This document shows, piece by piece, positions 54,864 through 64,000 of a stretch of DNA of 64,000 nucleotides. The number at the start of each line of letters is the position of its first letter. Position 1 is the stretch's first letter. Source of the DNA: Mesorhizobium huakuii (GTDB lineage: Bacteria > Pseudomonadota > Alphaproteobacteria > Rhizobiales > Rhizobiaceae); contig NZ_CP050296.1 of NCBI RefSeq assembly GCF_014189455.1, positions 6,072,001-6,136,000 of the forward strand, read 5' to 3'. The notes below the pieces were generated by a model that was not told the origin of the DNA, did no database searches, and worked only from the letters and a program-made list of their open reading frames with translations. A program made the position numbers and the translations under genes.

Positions 54864-56083
54864 TCCGGCACCTCGCCGGGGAACACCACGCTGGCGGTGG
54901 CGATCGCCGCGATGCCTTCCTCGCGGCCGACGAAGCCGAGCTTCTCATTGGTTGTCGCCTTGATCGAGATGCGATCGGCGGAAATCCCCAGCATCTGCGA
55001 CAGGGCTGCCGTCATCGCCTCGCGGTGCGGCCCGACGCGCGGCGCCTCGCAGATCAGTGTGATGTCGGCATTGGCGATGCGTCCGCCGCGTTCGCGCACC
55101 ACTTTGGCCGCATGCTGGACGAAGATCCGCGACGCAGCACCCTTCCACTGCGGATCCGACGGCGGAAAATGCGTGCCGATGTCGCCGGCGCCGCAGGTCG
55201 CCAACAGCGCGTCGGTCAAAGCGTGCAGGCCGACATCGGCATCGGAATGGCCGGACAGTTTCTTGCCGTGCGGAATAGCGACGCCGCACAGGGTGACATG
55301 GTCGCCGGGCTCGAAGGCGTGGACGTCGTAGCCGTTGCCGGTACGGATGTCGGGGAAGTGTGTGCGTTCGCTGGAAAGCCGCTGGTGCGCCATGGCGATG
55401 TCCCGTGCCCAGGTGAGTTTGACATTGTCCGGCGAGCCGGGAACGAGCTTGACCGGAATATGTGCCCATTCTGCGATGGCCGCGTCGTCGGTGAAGTCCA
55501 GCCTGCCCAGCTGATGGGCCTTGTCGTGTGCGGCAAGGATTGGGCCGTAGGGAAAACCTTGCGGCGTTTGCGCCGCATGCAGCCCGCTGCGGGAAACGGT
55601 TTCCGCGACGACGCCGGCAGCCGACTCGCGCTTCAGCGTGTCGGCGACGGGCAGGGCGGGCAACGCCCCCTCGTTCTCGCCGATGGCGGCGATGGTGCGG
55701 TCGATCAACTCCGCGTCGACGAACGGTCGGACGGCATCGTGAATCAGAACCTGATCCGGCGCGTGGTCTTTGAGCGCAAGCAGCCCCAGCCGGACGGACT
55801 CCTGCCTGGTCGGTCCGCCAATGACGGCGGTGACACGCTCAGCCTGGGTGCCCGCCGCTTGCCGGAACAGTTCGTGGTCGTCGGCGTGGATGGCGACGAC
55901 AATCCGGCCGGTTCGCGGATGGGCCAGAAACATCTCCAGCGTATGTGCAATGACGGCGCGGCCACCGATGTTCTGGTACTGCTTGGGCCCGTTGGCCTGT
56001 CCGGCACGAGCGCCGCGGCCGGCGGCGACGATCACCACCGCAACCCCACCTGTCGCGCTCGCGTTTTCACTTCCGTCAGTCAT
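54860..56083 (-). CDS. ispDF: Bifunctional IspD/IspF (MEP cytidylyltransferase / MECDP synthase)
   Basis: 407 aa fused enzyme of the MEP isoprenoid pathway. Start ATG 56083 (MTDGSENAS). N-terminal Isp[27 protein letters not shown] with the P-loop-like nucleotide motif, and [17 protein letters not shown]-terminal Isp[22 protein letters not shown] with the zinc Asp-x-His, [16 protein letters not shown] and [19 protein letters not shown]. Fusion of D and F is typical of rhizobia. The middle step (IspE) is elsewhere. Divergent from dusB. Confidence 0.96.
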   Translation of the reverse strand: MTDGSENASATGGVAVVIVAAGRGARAGQANGPKQYQNIGGRAVIAHTLEMFLAHPRTGRIVVAIHADDHELFRQAAGTQAERVTAVIGGPTRQESVRLGLLALKDHAPDQVLIHDAVRPFVDAELIDRTIAAIGENEGALPALPVADTLKRESAAGVVAETVSRSGLHAAQTPQGFPYGPILAAHDKAHQLGRLDFTDDAAIAEWAHIPVKLVPGSPDNVKLTWARDIAMAHQRLSSERTHFPDIRTGNGYDVHAFEPGDHVTLCGVAIPHGKKLSGHSDADVGLHALTDALLATCGAGDIGTHFPPSDPQWKGAASRIFVQHAAKVVRERGGRIANADITLICEAPRVGPHREAMTAALSQMLGISADRISIKATTNEKLGFVGREEGIAAIATASVVFPGEVPE

Positions 56084-56098
56084 GGCGATTGGCTTAGC

Positions 56099-56142
56099 GC
56101 ACGATCCCCAAAAGTGTAATTGGTTTTCCAAAAAGATCGTGC
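56099..56142. repeat. Intergenic palindromic repeat (44 bp) between ispDF and dusB
   Basis: Arms GCACGATC and GATCGTGC around a core CCAAAAGTGTAATTGGTTTTCC. Its core is close to that of the repeat at 54249 (AAAAGTGT-n-GGTTTTCC). Similar 'GATCCCGAAAAGTGTG...GGTTTTC' elements occur widely in rhizobial genomes as I recall. Confidence 0.7.
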
Positions 56143-56314
56143 GTCAAATTTGAACTCCAAAGCGTCTTGAAGGACGCGCGGCGCCCTGGTTGCGGCAAAA
56201 ATCGAAGGCCGGGATTTTCCCAATTGCGCCTTAATGTGGCGTCATTCCGCGTTGCACATTGCGGCCGATATGGCTAGAGAATGTGCAACGAATGGACATG
56301 CTTGGTTTTTGTGC

Positions 56315-57342
56315 ATGGTTAACCTGACCAAATTGGCCGCGCCTCTCGGCGTCGGCGGCGTGGAAATCCGCAATCGCGTATTCCTCGCACCGATGTCGGG
56401 CATCACCGACGAGCCTTTCCGGCGACGCGCCCATGCGCATGGCGCGGGCCTGGTCGTGTCCGAAATGGTGGCAAGCGGCGAACTCGCCAAGGGCAGGGCC
56501 GGCTTCGACCTGCGCATACGTCATTCCGGCCTGCCCGTCCATATGGTGCAGCTGGCTGGCCGCGAAGCGGTACACATGGCCGAAGGCGCGCGCATCGCCG
56601 CCGGCGAGGGCGCCGACATCATCGACATCAATATGGGCTGTCCGGCCAAGAAGGTCACCGGCGGTTATGCCGGTTCGGCGTTGATGCTGGATCTCGACCA
56701 TGCGCTGTCGCTGATCGAGGCCGTGGTTGGCGCGGTCAAAGTGCCGGTGACGGTCAAGATGCGGCTCGGCTGGGACGAGGGCGCGCTCAATGCGCCCGTC
56801 CTGGCGCGCCGTGCCGAGCAGGCGGGCGTCAAGATGGTGACGGTGCACGGCCGCACGCGCTGCCAGTTCTATCAGGGCAAGGCCGACTGGCGTGCCATCG
56901 CCCGCGTCAAGGAAGCGGTGTCGATTCCCGTCGTTGCCAATGGCGATGTCTGCTCCCCGGCCGAAGCAGCCGCCATTCTCGACCAATCCGGCGCCGATGC
57001 CGTGATGGTCGGCCGTGCCCACTATGGCGCGCCTTGGATCGCCGGTGGCATCGCAGCCGTAGCCGCAGGCAAAACGGTGACCGACCTGCCTCAGACTCCG
57101 CGGCTCTGGCCGACTATATCGTCGCCCACTACGAGGACATGCTGGCGCTTTATGGCGTCGAGAGCGGCCTGCGCCAGGCGCGCAAGCATCTGGGCTGGTA
57201 TCTCGATCGCCATGCCGTCGGCGTCGCCGATGACGACCGAAAAGCGATCATGACCGCGTTCGAGCCGGCCCGTGTCATTGCCTTGCTGCGAAATGTGTTC
57301 TCGCGTGATCCGCAATCCTTGAACCTGCGGAGCGCCGCATGA
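56315..57342 (+). pseudogene. dusB: tRNA-dihydrouridine synthase B (NifR3), frameshifted near the C-terminus
   Basis: ATG 56315 (MVNLTKLAAPLGVG). The FMN-binding NRVFLAPMSGITDEPFRR, the MVQLAGREAVHMAEGA segment, DINMGCPAKKV with the catalytic Cys, VKMRLGWDEG, VTVHGRTRCQFYQGKADW and NGDVCSPAEA motifs are all in frame. The frame is lost near 57090 and continues offset as SAALADYIVAHYEDMLALYG...LNLRSAA to 57342. One base off explains it. Reduces uridines in tRNA. First gene of the classic dusB(nifR3)-ntrB-ntrC operon. Its end overlaps the ntrB ATG (ATGA). Probably a sequencing error given its operon position. Confidence 0.92.
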
Positions 57343-58477
57343 ACGCCACCGCTGGCCAAGGCATCGAGACGCCGAATGCCGCCCAGATCGTCCTCAACAC
57401 GATCCGGCGCCCGGTGATCATGATCAGCGAGGAAGGGTTCATCACCTTCGCCAATGCCGATGCCGAGGATTTCTTTCGCTCCAGCGCAACCATGCTGGCG
57501 CGCAACACCCTGTCCAAGCTGATCCCCTTCGGCAGCCCGCTGCTGACGCTGGTCGATCAGGTGCGCGAGCGCCGGGCTCCGGTCAACGAGTACCGCGTCG
57601 ACGTGTCGTCGCCACGCCTTGGCATCGAAAAGGTCGTCGATCTCTATGTCGCGCCGGTGCCTGAATTCCCGGGCTCCGTCGTGGTCATGTTCCAGGAACG
57701 GTCGATGGCCGACAAGATCGACCGCCAGATGACGCATCGCGGTGCGGCGCGCTCGGTGACCGGCCTGGCGGCGATGCTCGCCCATGAGATCAAGAACCCG
57801 CTCTCCGGCATCCGTGGTGCCGCGCAACTGCTCGAACTATCCGCCTCCGACGAAGACCGTGCGCTGACCCGGCTGATCACCGACGAGACGGACCGAATCG
57901 TCTCGCTGGTCGATCGCATGGAGGTGTTTTCCGACGAGCGGCCGATCGATCGCTATCCCGTCAACATCCATGTCGTGCTCGACCATGTGAAGGCGATCGC
58001 AAAGAACGGCTTTGCCAAGAGAATCAAGATATTGGAGGACTATGATCCATCATTGCCTCCGGTATTCGCCAATCGCGACCAGCTGATCCAGGTGTTCCTG
58101 AATCTGGTCAAGAACGCCGCCGAAGCGATCGGCAGCGACCCGCAGGGCGAGATTGTGCTGTCGACCGCCTTCCGGCCGGGCATTCGCGTTTCGGTTCCAG
58201 GCACACAGGACCGCGTCTCGTTGCCGCTGGAGTTCTGCGTGCGCGACAATGGCTCCGGCGTCTCGGAGGATATTCTGCCGATCCTGTTCGATCCCTTCAT
58301 CACCACCAAGCCGAACGGCTCGGGGCTGGGGTTGGCGCTGGTCGCCAAGATCGTCGGCGAGCATGGCGGCATCATCGAATGCGATTCGACCCCACGCGGA
58401 ACCACTTTCCGCATCCTGATGCCGGCCTGGAAGGAAACGCAGTTCGGTGCCGATGAAGATGGCGAAGGAGACCGCAA

Positions 58478-58481
<4 letters not shown>
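57339..58481 (+). CDS. ntrB: Nitrogen regulation sensor histidine kinase NtrB (NRII)
   Basis: 380 aa. An N-terminal PAS domain ([22 protein letters not shown]) is followed by the phospho-acceptor [22 protein letters not shown] (His near residue 150). The N box is [17 protein letters not shown]1 is [14 protein letters not shown] and G2 is [16 protein letters not shown] (the glnB product at 10.4 kb) is expected to switch it between kinase and phosphatase. Soluble, no membrane segment. Second gene of dusB-ntrB-ntrC. Its end overlaps ntrC by four bases. Confidence 0.97.
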
Positions 58482-59938
<1,457 letters not shown>

Positions 59939-60066
59939 GCGCTGATCTGACGCACTCTTTTCAGGGGACTGAGCGGCGAAACATTTCCGCCATTGTCACA
60001 CTTGTTGCATAATCGCCACAATGCGTTGCATAGATCGGACGCAATCATTGGCTCCCAGACGGCGAC

Positions 60067-62355
60067 ATGGCTCCGCAGGCACCTGTACTCAACCAACCGC
60101 TTTTCAGCGAACCCGGCGCACGCGACGGACGCCGGCTGCTGGCGCTGCCCGGCGTCGTGGCGGTCGTCGGCGCGCTGGTCATGGCGGCCATTTCGTTCAC
60201 CATCCTGGTCGGCGCGACGCCGATCGCGCCTGACGCCAGGACGACCTGGGCGCTGATCGCGCTCAACGCCGCCTTCGTGCTTTTCCTCAGCGCGCTGGTC
60301 GGACGCGAGGTGCATCGCATCGTCATGGCGCGCCGGCATGGCAAGGCGGCCTCGCGGCTGCATGTGCGCATCGTCGCCATGTTCGCGCTGGTTGCCGCCA
60401 TTCCCGCCATCATGGTGGCGATCATCGCCTCGATCACGCTCGACATCGGCCTCGACCGCTGGTTCGAGATCCGCACCAAGACGATCGTCAATTCCTCGCT
60501 GTCGATCGCCGATGCCTATGTCCAGGAAAATGCCCGCAATTTGCAGGGCACGACGCTGTCGATGGCCTATGACCTCGATGCGTCGCGCACGCTCTACGGC
60601 CTTGATCGCACAGGCTTTCTCGACCTCCTGAACAAGGAGGCGGTGGGCCGGTCGCTGGCCCATGCGGCGCTGATCAAGCCCGACGGCTCGTTCGTCATGA
60701 GCGCCAAGACGGATGCCGACTTCGCCATGCCGGAACCGCCGGAAGGCTCAGTCAGCAGCGCCACCGAAGGAAAACCGGTGTTGATCGAGCCGCGCACCCG
60801 CAACATCATGGGCGCCATCGTCAAGCTGCGTGAGATCGAGGGCCTCTACCTCTACACCATCCGCCTTGTCGATCCCGAGGTCATCAAGGCGCGGCAGATC
60901 GTCAGGTCCAACACCGACGAATACCGCAATCTCGAAGACAACAGGCGCACCTCGCAAGTGGCCTTCGCGCTGCCCTACCTATCGCTGACCCTGATCATCA
61001 TCCTGTCGGCAATCTGGACCGGCATTGCCGTCGCCGACCGTCTCGTGCGGCCGATTCGCCAGCTTATCGGTGCCGCCGATGAGGTGGCGACCGGCAATCT
61101 CGACGTCGCGGTTCCCGTCAGGCCTTCGGACGGCGATGTCGCCTCGCTCGGCGATACCTTCAACAAGATGTTGCTGGAGCTCAAATCGCAACGCAACGAG
61201 ATCCTGTCGGCAAAAGACCTGATCGACGAGCGACGGCGCTTTTCGGAGGCCGTGCTCGCGGGCGTCACCGCCGGCGTCATCGGCGTCGATCCCTACGGCA
61301 TCGTCACCATCGTCAACCGCTCGGCCGAATCGATGCTGGCGATCTCCGCCAGCGCCGCGCTCGGGCAGAACCTTTCCGCCATTCTGCCGCATGTCGGCCG
61401 CGTCTTCGAGATTGGCCGCCAGTCGGGCAAACCCGTCTACCGCGAGCAGGTGACATTCTTCCGCGCCGGCACCGAGCGCACTTTCAACGTGCAGATCACC
61501 ATCGAGGCGGGCGACGACGGTTCGGAGGAAAAATCCTACGTCGTGACGGTCGACGACATCACCGATCTGGTTCAGGCGCAGCGTTCTTCTGCCTGGGCGG
61601 ATGTGGCGCGCCGCATCGCCCACGAGATCAAGAACCCGCTGACGCCGATCCAGCTTTCGGCCGAGCGCATCAAGCGCCGCTATGGCAAGGTCATCACCGA
61701 GGACCGCGAGGTTTTCGACCAGTGCACCGACACCATCATCCGGCAGGTGGAGGACATCGGCCGCATGGTCGACGAATTCTCCGCCTTCGCGCGCATGCCC
61801 AAGCCCGAGATGAAGGCCATCGATCTGCGCGAAATCGCTGCGCGAGGCGTCGTTCCTGGTCGAAGTCAGCCGCGCCGACATCACCTTCGAGCGGGTCTTC
61901 GGCAACGAGCCGCTGAAGGGCACCTTCGACAGCCGCCTTTTGGCGCAGGGCCTTCGGCAATGTGATCAAGAATGCCGCCGAGGCGATCGACGGGCTGGAA
62001 CAGAAGGACGGTTCGCACGGCATAATCCGGATTCAAGCCGGCCGTCACAATGGCGCGATTCTGAATCGACGTCATCGACAATGGCAAAGGCCTGCCGCGC
62101 GAGAATCGCCAACGGCTGCTCGAGCCCTATATGACCACACGCGAGAAGGGCACCGGACTTGGTCTCGCTATCGTCAAGAAGATCGTGGAGGACCATGGTG
62201 GCAGGCTGGAACTTCATGATGCACCTGCGGATTTCCATGGTGGGCGCGGTGCGATGATCAGCATCATTCTGCCGCTCGCGGCTGCCATGCCGTTGCGCGG
62301 TGAAGCCAAGACGGAACACGAAAGAGAAACTGAAAAGGTCGGTAATGGCGTCTGA
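60067..62355 (+). pseudogene. ntrY: Nitrogen regulation sensor histidine kinase NtrY, with three frame breaks
   Basis: ATG 60067. Three or more N-terminal membrane segments, a periplasmic region, HAMP, PAS (AVLAGVTAGVIGVDPYGIVTIV) and the kinase box [21 protein letters not shown] (His near residue 519) are in frame. After LREIAARG the frame breaks at about 61840 and resumes +1 (ASFLVEVSRADITFERVF). A second extra base sits in GGG at 61948-61950, where QAFGNVIKNAAEAID resumes. A third sits at 62064, after which [16 protein letters not shown] is readable. Because the three one-base insertions add up to three, the last part ([20 protein letters not shown]) is back in the first frame. Stop at 62355 overlaps ntrX. 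The frame as read stops at 61965. Confidence 0.9.
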
Positions 62356-63706
62356 TATTCTCATCGTCGATGACGAGGAAGACATCCGCGAGCTCGTCGC
62401 AGGCATCCTGAGCGACGAAGGTCACGAAACCCGTACGGCATTCGATGCCGACAGCGCGCTAGCTGCTATAGCTGATCGCGCGCCGAGGTTGATTTTCCTC
62501 GACATCTGGCTGCAGGGTTCGCGTCTGGACGGCCTGGCGCTGCTCGACGAGATCAAGACCATGCATCCCACGCTGCCGGTGGTGATGATCTCCGGCCACG
62601 GCAACATCGAGACGGCGGTCTCGGCCATCCGCCGCGGTGCCTATGATTTCATCGAGAAGCCGTTCAAGGCTGACAGGCTGATCCTCATTGCCGAGCGCGC
62701 GCTGGAAACCTCGAAGTTGCGGCGCGAGGTTTCCGACCTCAAGCAGCGCAGCGGCGAGACCTTCGACCTGATCGGCATGTCGTCGGCGATGAGCCAGTTG
62801 CGCCAGACCATCGAGCGCGTCGCGCCGACCAACAGCCGCGTGATGATCATTGGCCCTTCGGGCTCGGGCAAGGAACTGGCGGCGCGCGCCATCCACACGC
62901 TGTCGGCGCGCAAGGGCGCGCCATTCGTGACGCTGAGCGCCGCCAACATCACGCCCGAACGCATGGAGATCGAGCTGTTCGGCACCGAATCGAATGGCGT
63001 CGAGCGCAAGGTCGGCGCGCTGGAAGAGGCCCACCGCGGCATTCTCTACATCGACGAAGTGGCCGACATGCCGCGCGAGACGCAGAATAAGATCCTGCGT
63101 GTGCTGGTCGAGCAGCAGTTCGAGCGGGTAGGGGGCACAAAGCGGGTCAAGGTCGATGTCCGCATCATCTCCTCGACCTCGCAGAACCTGGAAGCCATGA
63201 TCGCCGACGGACGTTTCCGTGAGGATCTCTACCATCGCCTGGCGGTGGTTCCGGTCATGGTGCCGGGGCTGGCCGAGCGGCGCGAGGATATTCCCTATCT
63301 CGTCGACAATTTCATGAAACAGATCGCCCGCCAGGCCGGCATCAAGCCGCGCCGCATCGGCGACGACGCGCTGGCCGTGCTGCAGGCACACAACTGGCCG
63401 GGCAACGTCCGCCAGCTGCGCAACAATGTCGAGCGGCTGATGATCCTGGCGCGCGGCGACGACGTCGATGCGCCGATCACCGCGGACCTTCTGCCGTCCG
63501 AGATCGGCGATGTCATGCCGCGCACGCCGAATCAATCCGACCAGCACATCATGGCGCTGCCGTTGCGCGAAGCGCGTGAACAGTTCGAGAAGGACTATCT
63601 GATCGCCCAGATCAACCGCTTTGGCGGCAACATCTCGAAGACAGCCGAGTTCATCGGCATGGAACGTTCCGCCCTGCACCGCAAACTGAAGTCGCTGGGC
63701 GTCTGA
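62345..63706 (+). CDS. ntrX: Nitrogen regulation response regulator NtrX
   Basis: 453 aa. Receiver: [20 protein letters not shown], phospho-Asp in [15 protein letters not shown] and [10 protein letters not shown]+ domain: Walker [10 protein letters not shown], Walker [12 protein letters not shown] and the arginine finger region [12 protein letters not shown]. The sigma-54 contact motif GAFTGA is absent: the equivalent loop reads [19 protein letters not shown], as in NtrX of related alphaproteobacteria, so it may not activate sigma-54 in the usual way. C-terminal helix-turn-helix: [28 protein letters not shown] 62345 overlaps the ntrY stop by 11 bases. Confidence 0.96.
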   Translation: MASDILIVDDEEDIRELVAGILSDEGHETRTAFDADSALAAIADRAPRLIFLDIWLQGSRLDGLALLDEIKTMHPTLPVVMISGHGNIETAVSAIRRGAYDFIEKPFKADRLILIAERALETSKLRREVSDLKQRSGETFDLIGMSSAMSQLRQTIERVAPTNSRVMIIGPSGSGKELAARAIHTLSARKGAPFVTLSAANITPERMEIELFGTESNGVERKVGALEEAHRGILYIDEVADMPRETQNKILRVLVEQQFERVGGTKRVKVDVRIISSTSQNLEAMIADGRFREDLYHRLAVVPVMVPGLAERREDIPYLVDNFMKQIARQAGIKPRRIGDDALAVLQAHNWPGNVRQLRNNVERLMILARGDDVDAPITADLLPSEIGDVMPRTPNQSDQHIMALPLREAREQFEKDYLIAQINRFGGNISKTAEFIGMERSALHRKLKSLGV

Positions 63707-63807
63707 CGCGCGCGATGTCCATTCAGTCGCGTGTGGGCCAACCATTTGCCGGTTACGGCAGCGACGGAATCGCATAAGACAGCCCGAGAATTTCCCAGGG
63801 GTCGCCA

Positions 63808-64000
63808 ATGCCGCGCATTACCTATGTCAACGGGCGCTACGTCGCTCACGCCGACGCTTCCGTGCATATCGAGGACCGCGGCTATCAGTTCGCCGACGGC
63901 GTCTATGAGGTCTGCGAGGTCGCGAGGGGCTTCATCGTCGACATGCCGCGCCATCTGGCCCGGCTGAACCGCTCGCTGACCGAACTGTCGATCGCCTGGC
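63808..64000 (+). CDS. dat: D-amino-acid aminotransferase, N-terminal part (cut by window edge)
   Basis: ATG 63808 opens MPRITYVNGRYVAHADASV, then HIEDRGYQFADGVYEVCEV, the class IV PLP aminotransferase beginning with the typical D-R-G-x-x-F-x-D-G-V-Y-E segment. 64 codons are present and the frame is open to the edge. D-alanine aminotransferase after ntrX is a known arrangement in rhizobia (often before hfq). The active-site Lys lies beyond the window, so activity cannot be confirmed here. Confidence 0.85.
   Translation, partial: MPRITYVNGRYVAHADASVHIEDRGYQFADGVYEVCEVARGFIVDMPRHLARLNRSLTELSIAW

Noticed and set aside
56226..56260. Possible sigma-54 promoter upstream of dusB-ntrBC (TGGCGT...TTGCA)
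   Set aside because: The spacing between the GG and GC elements is too long for RpoN.

Overview
This is a GC-rich, gene-dense stretch of an alphaproteobacterial chromosome, most probably Mesorhizobium or a close relative in the Phyllobacteriaceae. That placement is an inference from gene order and protein character: a type II glutamine synthetase beside glnB-glnA, the eno-ftsB-pdhAB-pdhC-lpd-lipA-ratA/coq10 string, a fused ispDF with cinA, and the dusB(nifR3)-ntrB-ntrC-ntrY-ntrX-dat string. No tRNA, rRNA, CRISPR array, phage or origin was recognised. The only transposable element is one complete IS256-type insertion sequence. Layout: 1-3.2 kb holds the end of a DMT permease, an ATP12-type F1-ATPase chaperone and a long MHS-type MFS transporter. 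3.2-11 kb holds a nitrogen assimilation block: glnII with a consensus sigma-54 promoter, a frameshifted P1-family peptidase with its TetR regulator and an APC permease, then glnB-glnA on the minus strand, again behind a sigma-54-type promoter. 11-22 kb carries NAD(P)HX repair (nnr) coupled to a secreted protein with one CxxCH motif, a propionyl-CoA-carboxylase-like beta subunit, a DEAD-box helicase, a hydrolase, an SDR, cysK and an AlaX editing protein. 22-27.4 kb is an accessory-looking cluster: epoxide-hydrolase-like enzyme, beta-barrel outer membrane protein, cytochrome P450, Stf0-type sulfotransferase, an alpha/beta hydrolase that seems to have lost two catalytic residues, and a small acyltransferase-like protein. 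It is the best candidate for an undescribed small-molecule system. 27.6-31.1 kb has sseA, a GNAT, and an OmpA-family gene destroyed by both an amber codon and the IS256 element, with a clean 9-bp target duplication. 31-42.6 kb contains a DUF1203 protein, alanine dehydrogenase with a divergent Lrp/AsnC regulator, 5-FCL, NDH-2, cpdB, cfa, a Dabb protein, a VOC protein and kdsA. 42.6-54.3 kb has dodecin, a PRC-barrel protein, a 41-aa lipoprotein, enolase, ftsB and the pyruvate dehydrogenase/lipoate block. 54.3-64 kb has cinA, ispDF and the dusB-ntrBC-ntrYX regulatory operon, ending in a D-amino-acid aminotransferase cut by the window edge. How the genes work together: two glutamine synthetases, PII, and both NtrBC and NtrYX lie within 60 kb, so sensor, regulator and target promoters of nitrogen control are all visible here. 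The pdh-lpd-lipA set supplies pyruvate dehydrogenase, its E3 and its lipoyl cofactor. Quality note: apparent single-base frameshifts break the P1 peptidase, pdhC, an SGNH hydrolase, dusB and ntrY (three in ntrY). Several of these are core genes and at least two events are in short homopolymers, so residual sequencing error is as likely as true pseudogenisation.
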